Shown piece after piece: positions 7,637 to 14,887 of a stretch of DNA of 23,632 bases. Both the position numbers and the translations under genes were made by a program. Within the stretch, counting starts at the first letter, position 1. Each line of letters begins with the position of its first letter. The stretch is from JALJPB01 sp963933115 (GTDB lineage Bacteria; Pseudomonadota; Gammaproteobacteria; Enterobacterales; Alteromonadaceae). The stretch lies in assembly GCA_963933115.1 (NCBI GenBank), contig CAWVSL010000043.1, forward strand, positions 1 through 23,632. Reading direction: 5' to 3'. The notes beneath the pieces are model-generated. The model was given only the letters and a program-made list of their open reading frames with translations, was not told where the DNA came from and did no database searches.

Positions 7637-8416
7637 ATGTCGAAAGTAAACAAAAAAAGCCTTATCGCCTCTGCGATCGTTGGCGCACTTGCATTAGCAG
7701 GTAGCAATATTGCTGCAGCTGATGCTCTTACTGATCTTCAAAACGCTGAAGGTAAAATATTTAAAGATGCTGCCAAATCACAAAAGAAAATTGACAGCAT
7801 CTACGAGCAAACAATCGATTTGCTTGGTGAATATCGAAATGTTGTTGATGAAGGTGAAGTTTTAAAGGGTTATAACGATCATGTTCAACGCATGGTTAAT
7901 AGCCAAAAAGAAAACATTGCTTCTCTACAGGAACAAATTAACGGTATTGATAAAGTCAAACAAGGTGTAGTGCCTTTGATGTACAAAATGATCGATACTT
8001 TGGAAACATTTGTTGAACTTGATGTACCGATGAACCTTGAACGTCGTCAAGACCGTGTCGAAGGTTTACGTGCGGTAATGGATGATTCTAACGTTACAAC
8101 ATCTGAACAGTTTCGTTTAGTACTTGAAGCTTATGAGATTGAAGCAGGCTACGGTAATATTTTTGATGCTTATCAAGGTGAACTTGATTTAGGCGATCGT
8201 ACTATCACTGCTGACTTCGTTCATATGGGCCGTGTTGCTCTAATGGCACAGTCATTAGATTTCAAAAACGCTTGGGTGTGGAACAACAATACACGTTCTT
8301 GGGATGAATTAGGCGAAGAATACTTCAAGCCTATAAGAGACTCAATTGCTATGGCACGTAAACAGTTGCCAATGGATTTAACTAAATTACCAGTATTTGC
8401 AGCAGGAGCAAAATAA
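7637..8416 (+). CDS. DUF3450 family periplasmic protein, first gene of the TonB2 operon
   Basis: A 259-residue exported protein of the DUF3450 family, which is recurrently found upstream of TtpC/ExbB/ExbD/TonB clusters in marine gammaproteobacteria. A signal peptide is visible (MSKVNKKSLIASAIVGALAL, cleavage after about NIAAA). The mature part is largely helical and coiled-coil-like (about 30-110), followed by family stretches such as VPLMYKMIDTLETFVELDVP, FRLVLEAYEIEAGYG and MGRVALMAQS. I chose ATG 7637 over the upstream in-frame TTG at 7601, because the latter would add 12 residues before a normal signal peptide. It overlaps the next gene by one base (TAATG). It probably works in the periplasm with the TtpC-like protein; its exact role is unknown. 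Confidence 0.85.
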   Translation: MSKVNKKSLIASAIVGALALAGSNIAAADALTDLQNAEGKIFKDAAKSQKKIDSIYEQTIDLLGEYRNVVDEGEVLKGYNDHVQRMVNSQKENIASLQEQINGIDKVKQGVVPLMYKMIDTLETFVELDVPMNLERRQDRVEGLRAVMDDSNVTTSEQFRLVLEAYEIEAGYGNIFDAYQGELDLGDRTITADFVHMGRVALMAQSLDFKNAWVWNNNTRSWDELGEEYFKPIRDSIAMARKQLPMDLTKLPVFAAGAK

Positions 8417-9765
8417 TGAAAAAACTTATTAATTTTGTAATGCTTGCCGTGTCTTTGACAGCAGGTTATGTTGCAACAACAAGCGCTAATCAATTAGATG
8501 ACCTATTAATACAGGTTAAAGCTGACCGTGTATCTGAAGCTAAACTTGATAAAAAACGTGAAGCTGAATTTAAAGCGGCCCGTTCTGATAAGCAAGTTTT
8601 GTTAAACAAAGCTAAAAAAGAGCTAGCTAACCAAAACGCACGTAATAAACGTTTGACTAAAGAATATTCAGCAAATGAAATTACGTTAGCACAAAAAGAA
8701 GTTGAACTAAATACCGCTCAAGGTACATTAGGTCAAATGTTCGGTGTGAGTCGTGGCGCTGCTGCAGATGCTTATGGTTCAATTGTAACATCAATTGTAA
8801 GTGCTGAATTTCCTGGTCGTGGTGAAGTTCTTAGCCAAATTGCTAATTCTAAAAAAATTCCATCTTTGGAAAATTTAGAAGAATTGTGGTTCGCCCTTCA
8901 AACTGAAATGACTGAATCAGGTAAAGTGTCACAATTTACAGCTGATGTTAACCAGTTAGACGGTTCAACTAGTTCTGAAACTATTACTCGTATCGGTACT
9001 TTTAACTTAATCTATGAAGGTGGTTATTTAAACTTTAACGATGGTTTAGGTTTGGTTCAGCCCCTGGCTAAACAACCGGCTAGCCATATTAAGAGTTCTG
9101 CTACAGATTTCTTTAACACATCTTCAGGTTACTCTGCTTTATACGTAGATCCATCACGTGGCGGTATCTTAGCGTTAGAAACGCGTAAGAAAACTGTTAT
9201 GGAATTCTACTATCAAGGTAAAGAAGTTGGTTACGTAATTACTGTACTATTAATCATCGGTTTCTTAATTGCCCTTGAACGTATGATTGTTCTTTCTAGC
9301 ATGCAATCAAAAATGAAAGCACAACAGAAAAACATTACTACGCCTAACATCAACAATCCTTTAGGTCGTTTGTTACAGGTTTATCAAGAGAATAAAACTG
9401 TTGATGCTGAGACATTAGAGTTGAAACTTGATGAAGCTATTTTACGTGAGTCTCCTGTAGTTGACCGTGGTATAAACCTTATTAAGATGTTTGCTGCTAT
9501 GGCACCTCTACTTGGTTTATTAGGTACGGTTGTTGGTATGATTATGACCTTCCAAACGATTACTTTGTTTGGTACAGGCGACCCGAAAATTATGGCTGGT
9601 AATATTTCATTAGCACTTGTTACAACTGCTCTTGGTCTAATTGCTGCTTTACCATTAATTTTAGTACACAGTATTGTTTCATCTAAAGCAAAATCTGTTC
9701 TTCATAAATTAGATGAACAAAGTGTTGGCCTTATCGCTGCATTAGCAGAGAAGGAGTCTAAATAA
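8416..9765 (+). CDS. TtpC-like MotA/TolQ/ExbB proton channel family protein
   Basis: A 449-residue protein with an N-terminal signal sequence (MKKLINFVMLAVSLTAGYVA, mature start near Asn25) and a long periplasmic part with a coiled coil (about 40-105). The C-terminal MotA/TolQ/ExbB module has helices at about 271-292, 355-380 and 393-422. The last two carry the family motifs APLLGLLGTVVGMI and ISLALVTTALGLIAALP. This layout matches TtpC, the extra component required by Vibrio TonB2 systems, and is much longer than ordinary ExbB (about 240). It should sit in the inner membrane with ExbB2/ExbD2/TonB2. Start and stop codons overlap the neighbours by one base, so translation is coupled along the operon. 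Confidence 0.88.
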   Translation: MKKLINFVMLAVSLTAGYVATTSANQLDDLLIQVKADRVSEAKLDKKREAEFKAARSDKQVLLNKAKKELANQNARNKRLTKEYSANEITLAQKEVELNTAQGTLGQMFGVSRGAAADAYGSIVTSIVSAEFPGRGEVLSQIANSKKIPSLENLEELWFALQTEMTESGKVSQFTADVNQLDGSTSSETITRIGTFNLIYEGGYLNFNDGLGLVQPLAKQPASHIKSSATDFFNTSSGYSALYVDPSRGGILALETRKKTVMEFYYQGKEVGYVITVLLIIGFLIALERMIVLSSMQSKMKAQQKNITTPNINNPLGRLLQVYQENKTVDAETLELKLDEAILRESPVVDRGINLIKMFAAMAPLLGLLGTVVGMIMTFQTITLFGTGDPKIMAGNISLALVTTALGLIAALPLILVHSIVSSKAKSVLHKLDEQSVGLIAALAEKESK

Positions 9766-10289
9766 TGTTAGCCCTGATAGAAGTTTGGGAATCTGTCAGG
9801 AGTTTTCTAGCTACCGGCGGTGATGTTTTATACTTTGTCGCTATAGCTCTCTTTTTGATGTGGATGTTAATGGTTGAGCGTTATTACTTCCTTAACAAAG
9901 AATATCCTTCAATACGAGAAGACATAGTCTCTCGTTGGGATGCTCGTGAAGATACTACTTCATGGTATGCACATCGAATCAGGGAAACTTGGATTTCCGA
10001 AGCAAACGAAATGCTTGAAAAAAACATGCTCACAATTAGAACGTTAGTGGCAATGTGTCCACTGATTGGTCTATTAGGTACAGTAACCGGTATGATTGGA
10101 GTATTTGAAGTCATGGCCGAACAGGGTACAGGTAACCCTCGCTTGATGGCCGCTGGCATATCAATGGCGACGATACCTACAATGGCTGGCATGGTTGCCG
10201 CATTGTCCGGAGTGTTTTTTAGTTCAAGACTAGACGCTAAAGTTAAAGTAGCAAAGGCTAAACTGGTTGACAGTTTACCTCATCACTAG
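9765..10289 (+). CDS. exbB: ExbB2-type biopolymer transport protein (MotA/TolQ/ExbB family)
   Basis: A 174-residue inner-membrane protein, the short ExbB form typical of TonB2 systems. Three helices are visible: about 20-43, 91-117 and 128-153. The family core motifs are CPLIGLLGTVTGMIGVF (98-114) and AAGISMATIPTMAGMVAA (129-146). With ExbD it forms the proton-driven motor that energises TonB. The start codon overlaps the stop codon of the TtpC-like gene by one base, and the exbD gene follows after 12 bases. Compared with E. coli ExbB it lacks the long cytoplasmic extension, which is normal for ExbB2. Confidence 0.92.
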   Translation: MLALIEVWESVRSFLATGGDVLYFVAIALFLMWMLMVERYYFLNKEYPSIREDIVSRWDAREDTTSWYAHRIRETWISEANEMLEKNMLTIRTLVAMCPLIGLLGTVTGMIGVFEVMAEQGTGNPRLMAAGISMATIPTMAGMVAALSGVFFSSRLDAKVKVAKAKLVDSLPHH

Positions 10290-10301
10290 AGAGAAATTCG
10301 A

Positions 10302-10706
10302 ATGGCACGTAAACGTATTCGTGAAGACGAAGAAGCAATGATTGATATGACGCCGATGTTAGATATCGTATTCATTATGTTGATATTCTTCATTGTAACT
10401 ACCTCTTTTGTAAAAGAAGCTGGTATAGAAGTAAATAAACCAAAGGCTGCTAATCAAACTAAACAGAAAAGTGCTAATATCTTTGTTGCTGTTAAAGATA
10501 CGGGTGATATTTGGTTAGATAAGCGACGTGTTGACATTGAGCTTGTTGGTTCAACAATTGAAAAATTGTTAGCAGAACAACCTACTGATGTTGTAATTAT
10601 CCAAGCTGACAAATCCGCTAAACACGGTGACGTTGTTGCTGTTATGGATGCGATAAAGGAAGCAAGTAGCAATCTTAGAATATCTATTGCTGCAGCGAAG
10701 GGGTAG
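10302..10706 (+). CDS. exbD: ExbD2-type biopolymer transport protein
   Basis: A 134-residue single-pass inner-membrane protein with a short cytoplasmic N terminus, one helix (about 19-38), and a periplasmic ExbD/TolR domain (about 50-132, including VVIIQADKSAKHGDVVAVMD). The motif MIDMTPMLDIVFIMLIFF carries Asp21, equivalent to the essential proton-carrying Asp25 of E. coli ExbD. Works with ExbB to couple proton flow to TonB motion. AGAGAG lies 9 bases upstream of the start codon as ribosome-binding site. Its 3' end contains AAGGGG, which serves tonB 3 bases further on. Confidence 0.93.
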   Translation: MARKRIREDEEAMIDMTPMLDIVFIMLIFFIVTTSFVKEAGIEVNKPKAANQTKQKSANIFVAVKDTGDIWLDKRRVDIELVGSTIEKLLAEQPTDVVIIQADKSAKHGDVVAVMDAIKEASSNLRISIAAAKG

Positions 10707-10709
10707 TTT

Positions 10710-11336
10710 ATGGTGCGCTTTTTAGTATCAGTACTACTTGGGGCGACGGTAACTTTTGCATTATTTTCATTTATGGCCTTTCTAGTTTCTAGCGGAGACA
10801 GAAGACAGGAAGACCAATTAGAAAATATAATCGTAGAAGTTAACACTACGCCGCCTAAATCGTCGGTTGAGACTCGTCAACGTGTTCCGCCACCGCCACC
10901 GCCGCCGCCAAAAGCGCCGCCGAAAGCACAGGCTCCTGAGCCTGAAGCGAATAACAACAACACGGGTATATCGTTTAATTTACCAGGTGTTCAGTTAGCT
11001 GGCGCTTCAAGTGGTCTTTCAGCTCCAGGTGCAGGTTTTGGACGTGACGGTGAAGCAACACCAATAGTGCGTATCGAACCTAAGTATCCTATACAGGCTG
11101 CAAGAGACGGAAAAGAAGGTTGGGTTAAATTATCGTTTTCTATCAATGAAATTGGTGGTGTTGAGGACGTTGATGTAATTGAAGCACAACCTAAACGTGT
11201 TTTTGATAAAGAAGCTAAACGTGCACTACGTAAGTGGAAATATAAGCCTAATGTCGTTGATGGTAAACCACAAAAACAGACGGGTCTTACGGTGCAGCTA
11301 GACTTTAAAATGGCTGGCAGTGGAGGAGGTAAATAA
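10710..11336 (+). CDS. tonB: TonB2-type energy transducer
   Basis: A 208-residue TonB-family protein that carries energy from ExbB/ExbD to outer-membrane receptors. An N-terminal membrane anchor spans about 4-27. A proline-rich periplasmic linker follows, with eight consecutive prolines (60-67) and KAPPKAQAPEPE, then a Gly/Asn/Ser-rich stretch. The C-terminal TonB domain is at about 115-200 (RIEPKYPIQAARDGKEGWVK, then ALRKWKYKP), with the conserved YP at 126-127. Length is close to Vibrio TonB2 and shorter than E. coli TonB (239). It ends in a Gly-rich tail (GSGGGK) encoded by the GGAGGAGGT that also serves as the very strong ribosome-binding site of the next gene. Confidence 0.93.
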   Translation: MVRFLVSVLLGATVTFALFSFMAFLVSSGDRRQEDQLENIIVEVNTTPPKSSVETRQRVPPPPPPPPKAPPKAQAPEPEANNNNTGISFNLPGVQLAGASSGLSAPGAGFGRDGEATPIVRIEPKYPIQAARDGKEGWVKLSFSINEIGGVEDVDVIEAQPKRVFDKEAKRALRKWKYKPNVVDGKPQKQTGLTVQLDFKMAGSGGGK

Positions 11337-12589
11337 TGATGAATAAATTAATAACTTCCTTAGTTCTCGCTTTTTCTATAGTTGTTGTGCAGCTACCTAT
11401 GTCTTCTACTGTAGAAGCTGCAGATGATCAGAAAAAAGATAAGCGTAAAACCCAACTTGCTAGTCCTAGTGTCGGTAAGAAAGTAGTAAGAGCATTTGAC
11501 GCTTACACTGAAGACGATATTGATGGTGCTCTAGTTATCCTAAAAGATATTTCTACGAGTAAAGTTTTTGATAAAGCTTATGTGACTCGCTTTATTGCCG
11601 TGATGTATGCACAAAAAGGTGATGAAGTTCAGTCTATTAAGTATTTAAAAGAAGCTATAGAACCCGATATATTAAATGCAAGAGAGCAAGGTGAGGCAAT
11701 TAAGCTATTAGCTGATTTGCAAATGCAAACTAAAGATTTTACAGGTGCATTAGCAAACTATCAAAAGTGGATGGATTTCACTGGTGAAGAAGATGCTAAT
11801 ACTTATGTTAAAATTACCCAGGCTTATTATGAGTCAGGTATTTTAGATAAGATGATAGAACCTGCTAATAAAGCTATTGCTCTTTATGGTGATAAGCAAA
11901 ACCAGAACCCTTATATCTTAAAAGTCACATCATACTATGAACGTAAAATGTATAATGAGGCTGTTGGTGTATTAGAAACGGTTGTGCAAATTTACCCTGA
12001 TAAGAAGCAGTGGTGGACGCAATTAGGTATGTTCTACTTATTAGTAGAAGATTACACTAAAGGTGTGCAAACTTTAGATTTAGCTTATAAGCAAGGGTTT
12101 CTTGAAAAAGAGTCTCAGATTAAAACTTTAGCAAGTTTATATTCTCAAAGTGAAGCGCCTTACAAAGCGGCTACATTATTAGAGAAAAATATTGCTTCAG
12201 GGATAGTTAAGCGTGATGATAAAAACTTATCTATTATCGCTAATGCTTGGCATGCAGCTCAGCATATTGATAAAGCGGCTAAATACTATGGCGAACTTGC
12301 AAAAATGACTGGTGAAGCCAGACATTACCGCAAACAAGGCATGTTACTTAAGCAGGATGAGCAATTTTCAGCAGCGATTGTTGCCTTTGATAAATCATTA
12401 GAACTTGGTGTTAAGGGTTCTGGTAAAATTTATCAAAGTATTGCAGAGTCATATTTTTATCTAGGTAAATATAAAAATGCTTACGCAGCTATTAAGAAAG
12501 CCATGAAAGATCCTAAGGCACGCAGAGGTGCAAGGGGTTGGGTTAACTTTATTAAAGATACTGCTCAGCGTAAAAAAGTAGCTATCTAG
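11336..12589 (+). CDS. Exported TPR-repeat protein of the TonB2 operon
   Basis: A 417-residue protein with a signal peptide (about 1-28, cleavage near TVEAA) and a mature part made almost wholly of tetratricopeptide-like helical repeats. Recognisable units include SIKYLKEAIEPD, ALANYQKWMDFTGE, EAVGVLETVVQIYPD, AAIVAFDKSLELGV and NAYAAIKKAMKDP. It is the last gene of the operon; a homologous TPR gene commonly closes TtpC/TonB2 clusters. It likely acts in the periplasm as a scaffold, perhaps for the TonB complex or its receptors. That role is inference. The start overlaps the tonB stop by one base (ATG 11336; a second ATG at 11339 is possible) under the ribosome-binding site GGAGGAGGT. Confidence 0.87.
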   Translation: MMNKLITSLVLAFSIVVVQLPMSSTVEAADDQKKDKRKTQLASPSVGKKVVRAFDAYTEDDIDGALVILKDISTSKVFDKAYVTRFIAVMYAQKGDEVQSIKYLKEAIEPDILNAREQGEAIKLLADLQMQTKDFTGALANYQKWMDFTGEEDANTYVKITQAYYESGILDKMIEPANKAIALYGDKQNQNPYILKVTSYYERKMYNEAVGVLETVVQIYPDKKQWWTQLGMFYLLVEDYTKGVQTLDLAYKQGFLEKESQIKTLASLYSQSEAPYKAATLLEKNIASGIVKRDDKNLSIIANAWHAAQHIDKAAKYYGELAKMTGEARHYRKQGMLLKQDEQFSAAIVAFDKSLELGVKGSGKIYQSIAESYFYLGKYKNAYAAIKKAMKDPKARRGARGWVNFIKDTAQRKKVAI

Positions 12590-12610
12590 TTTTATCGTTA
12601 TTTATAATAT

Positions 12611-12639
12611 AAAAAACCAGCTTTTTAGCTGGTTTTTTT
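12611..12639 (+). terminator. Rho-independent terminator of the TonB2 operon
   Basis: AAAAAACCAGCT and AGCTGGTTTTTTT form a perfect stem around a TTTT loop, with a run of seven T, 22 bases after the TPR gene stop codon. It ends the six-gene transcript. Confidence 0.92.
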
Positions 12640-12903
12640 ATGCCATAAAGTGTCAAAATTTAGTCTAAGTAATCGTGCTATATAAACTATTAAGATATGG
12701 ATTTAGCGCGTTACGTTAAGCGCTTTATACCTTTGTCTGGCTGGTGTCAGTTTGAAAGGTAAGCCGTATTGATTATTAATGATGCTTGGAGTTACTTGGT
12801 GATAGTTTGTCAGTGATATGGAAATTTAAGTATGTTCATTGACTTTAGTGAGTTTCAAAGGGCATCCATTAATTATAATGGATGGTCAGCGACCAAGATT
12901 ATT
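12640..12903. other. Intergenic remainder between TonB2 operon and dusC
   Basis: Together with the terminator this gap is 314 bases and holds no supported gene. Near its right end, CATCCATTA (12863-12871) and TAATGGATG (12876-12884) form a perfect 9-bp stem with a 4-base loop, 20 bases after the dusC stop codon. It could end or protect the dusC transcript, but no T-tract follows on the minus strand. Confidence 0.5.
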
Positions 12904-13839
12904 TTACATACTGCCTTCTTTTATTATGTCTATTATCTCTTTACTTGTTTTTAACGTTCGAATAGAGGAAAAAAGTTCATCTGCTTCAGAATATTGAATT
13001 TTAAGATAACGTAACCACTGTTTTATTCTGTTAGGGTAGTATTTATTCTTATCGCCATAAACTTCTTGTTTTGCATACTTAAGCAATAAGTCGTTTATAT
13101 CTTTCCAGTTTAGTGGCTTTGCATTTAGCTTTAATACGTGAGACAAATTGGGAATGGCTAAAGCTCCTCTACCCACCATAACATCTGAACAATTTGAAAG
13201 TGCTTTGCATTTGTTATAATCATCTAACGTCCAAATTTCACCGTTTGCGATCACAGGTATATTAATCTTTTCTTTTATTTTACCTATCCAGTCCCAATGA
13301 GCTGGTGGTTTGTACCCTTCGAGCTTAGTTCTTGCGTGAACCGTTAATTGGTTAGCGCCTGCTGACTCAACAGCATGAGCAACATCCAAAGCAAGTGATT
13401 TATCTTCGTAACCTAAGCGTATTTTTGCAGAGACAATATTTTCATTTGGGACCGCATCTCTTACTGATTTTATTATTTTATAAATTGTTTCAGGCTCTTT
13501 TAATAAGACGGCCCCGCCTTTACTTTTATTGACAGTAGGTGATGGGCAGCCAAAATTTAAGTCGATACCTTGTGAGCCTAATTCAATTGCTCTTAGTGCA
13601 TTTACCGCCATATAATCGGGATCTTGGCCAAGCAGTTGAACTCTTACTGGCGTTCCTGACCTTGTTTTACCCTCAGATTTTAGTTCTGGGCAGTTACGAT
13701 GAAATACCTTATCGGGCAGAAGTTGATCGACAATACGTATAAACTCAGTGACGCAAAGATCATAATCGCCAATATCTGTAAGAATATTCCTCATCATGTG
13801 GTCTAAAACACCATCCATTGGAGCCAATACAATACGCAT
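12904..13839 (-). CDS. dusC: tRNA-dihydrouridine(16) synthase DusC
   Basis: A 311-residue FMN-dependent enzyme that reduces uridine to dihydrouridine in the tRNA D-loop. The TIM-barrel N terminus begins MRIVLAPMDGVLD. The DusC-type sequence YDLCVTEFIRIVDQLLPDKV (26-45) is close to E. coli DusC and differs from DusA and DusB. The catalytic Cys98 lies in LNFGCPSPTVNKSKGGAVL. Further conserved parts are TVHARTK and VIANGEIWTLDDY, then MVGRGALAIPNL for FMN phosphate binding. Length matches the family (about 315). It is transcribed alone, divergent from the KCG-repeat gene, with an AGAGA ribosome-binding site 8 bases before ATG. Confidence 0.94.
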   Translation of the reverse strand: MRIVLAPMDGVLDHMMRNILTDIGDYDLCVTEFIRIVDQLLPDKVFHRNCPELKSEGKTRSGTPVRVQLLGQDPDYMAVNALRAIELGSQGIDLNFGCPSPTVNKSKGGAVLLKEPETIYKIIKSVRDAVPNENIVSAKIRLGYEDKSLALDVAHAVESAGANQLTVHARTKLEGYKPPAHWDWIGKIKEKINIPVIANGEIWTLDDYNKCKALSNCSDVMVGRGALAIPNLSHVLKLNAKPLNWKDINDLLLKYAKQEVYGDKNKYYPNRIKQWLRYLKIQYSEADELFSSIRTLKTSKEIIDIIKEGSM

Positions 13840-14211
13840 CTAATTCATCTCTTTTAAATATAGTTTTATTATAATATGCTTTAAAGTTGTTGACTTTAAA
13901 AGAAGTCTAACCAAATTGACTATTAACACTTATCAGGTCTCTGGTGGTATAGTGAACTAGTTTTGTTAACAAAATTTTCTAATTTGCTATTATCGCTTAT
14001 ATAGAGCTAATATGATCCTAATTATGGAAAATTTATCTTTTTTAAAAGAGATTTTTTCTTTAATTATTAACTTAAATACTCGTTAGCTGGAGTATATAAA
14101 ACTAATGACAATTTTATATCACTATCTGAAATTAATTTTATGACTTGATGGTCTTATCTAACAATAATAAAACTATAGATGTTCTATCTAAACAATATAA
14201 AGGAAAACAAT
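13840..14211. other. Divergent control region between dusC and the KCG-repeat peptide gene
   Basis: A 372-base region without a supported gene. It contains the perfect inverted repeat at 13880-13900 and a 14-base palindrome TTTTGTTAACAAAA at 13961-13974. On the minus strand a TATAAT-like box lies between the inverted repeat and dusC. I could not pick a convincing sigma-70 or ECF promoter for the plus-strand gene by eye. Confidence 0.5.
13880..13900. promoter_or_regulatory. Perfect inverted repeat upstream of dusC (possible operator)
   Basis: TTTAAAGT (13880-13887) and ACTTTAAA (13893-13900) are perfect 8-base arms around a 5-base centre, about 40-60 bases upstream of the dusC start. No T-tract suits a terminator. 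A dimeric regulator site is possible, but AT-rich arms arise by chance more easily. Confidence 0.3.
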
Positions 14212-14586
14212 ATGAGTCTTATAAAACAAACGAGCATCGCATTACTATCAAGTGTATTAGCGTTGTCAGTATTTATTGCGGCACCTGCAAAAGCCAATAC
14301 TAACCCTTTCGCAAGTCAAGAGTTGATGACTATTGTTACTCCGGACGGTCACGGTGCCCATAAGTGCGGCGAAGGAAAAGCAAAAGGCGCTCATAAGTGT
14401 GGTGAAGGCAAAGCTAAAACTGCTGCTAAATGTGGTGAAGGAAAAACAAAAGGCGCTCATAAATGCGGTGAAGGCAAAGCTAAAATTGCGGCTAAATGTG
14501 GTCAAGGTAAATGTGGCGAAGGAAAAGCAAAAGGCGCTCATAAATGCGGTGAAGGCAAAGCAAAAGATAAAAAGTGTGGCGGTTAG
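14212..14586 (+). CDS. Secreted KCG-repeat peptide, HvfA-like metallophore RiPP precursor candidate
   Basis: A 124-residue protein with a clear signal peptide (MSLIKQTSIALLSSVLALSV, cleavage after AKA28). Next comes a short linker (29-50) and a low-complexity core (51-124) rich in Lys and Gly. All eight cysteines, at 52, 63, 74, 85, 96, 101, 112 and 122, sit in KCG; six read KCGEGK. This resembles HvfA-type precursors, whose EGKCG cysteines are converted to oxazolone/thioamide copper ligands by the MNIO enzyme HvfB with HvfC. Neither partner is encoded here, so the peptide may be modified in trans or may bind metal through free thiols. ATG 14212 has AAAGGA 7 bases upstream; an in-frame ATG at 14179 has none and would spoil the signal peptide. 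It is a single-gene unit with its own terminator. Exported Cys-rich repeat peptide is certain; the RiPP assignment is inference. Confidence 0.75.
   Translation: MSLIKQTSIALLSSVLALSVFIAAPAKANTNPFASQELMTIVTPDGHGAHKCGEGKAKGAHKCGEGKAKTAAKCGEGKTKGAHKCGEGKAKIAAKCGQGKCGEGKAKGAHKCGEGKAKDKKCGG
14362..14574 (+). repeat. In-frame 33/66-base tandem repeats coding for KCGEGKxK units
   Basis: The coding sequence repeats every 33 bases (11 residues) and, more exactly, every 66 bases (22 residues). Residues 51-72, 73-94 and 100-120 are three super-units of the form KCGEG-KxK-GAH-KCGEG-KAK-xx(x). A lone KCGQG (95-99) sits between the second and third, and KCGG ends the protein. Within a super-unit the two halves use different synonymous codons (GGAAAAGCAAAA against GGCAAAGC). 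Between super-units the matching halves are almost identical in DNA, so the 66-base block was probably the unit duplicated. Confidence 0.85.
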
Positions 14587-14620
14587 TCGCTAGCTGTTAC
14601 TCAAGTCAACATATATTTAC

Positions 14621-14645
14621 AAAACGGAGTGACTTCCGTTTTTTT
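14621..14645 (+). terminator. Rho-independent terminator of the KCG-repeat gene
   Basis: AAAACGGA and TCCGTTTT form an 8-bp stem around GTGACT, with seven T in a row at 14639-14645. It lies 34 bases after the stop codon and separates this gene from the amidohydrolase pair. Confidence 0.88.
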
Positions 14646-14887
14646 ATTTTTATTTCTACAGATCAATAATTGACTAGCCTCTAGTACTCTTATATCCTCA
14701 CTTTGCATCATTTCATTAACATTTAGTCTGTCACTTCAAACCACCGATGAATTAATGTTCACCAGCAACGGCTTTATAAATCAATAGTCCAAATTTTAGG
14801 TCAAGTTGATACCAGTTTTTTTATACGTACTATTTATTAATGATAAAAAATACAATTGATATAAAAATAATAATTTAAGGAAATTCT
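14646..14887. other. Intergenic region before the amidohydrolase operon
   Basis: With the terminator just upstream the gap is 301 bases. No gene is seen. The only recognisable element is the candidate promoter at 14806-14833 and, at the end, a good ribosome-binding site (AAGGAA). Confidence 0.5.
14806..14833 (+). promoter_or_regulatory. Candidate promoter of the amidohydrolase operon
   Basis: TTGATA (14806-14811) and TACTAT (14828-14833) are separated by 16 bases, 54 bases before the first start codon. Each matches the sigma-70 consensus at four to five positions. Moderate support. Confidence 0.4.

Noticed and set aside
14266..14541. Open frame on the minus strand across the KCG repeats (Phe/Ser-rich)
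   Set aside because: It is a by-product of the repeats, lacks a ribosome-binding site, and the plus-strand frame has a clear signal peptide and terminator.
14362..14574. Regular ~33-base repeats that could be taken for a CRISPR array
   Set aside because: There are no unique spacers; the repeats are contiguous, in frame, and code for KCGEGK units inside a gene with signal peptide, ribosome-binding site and terminator.
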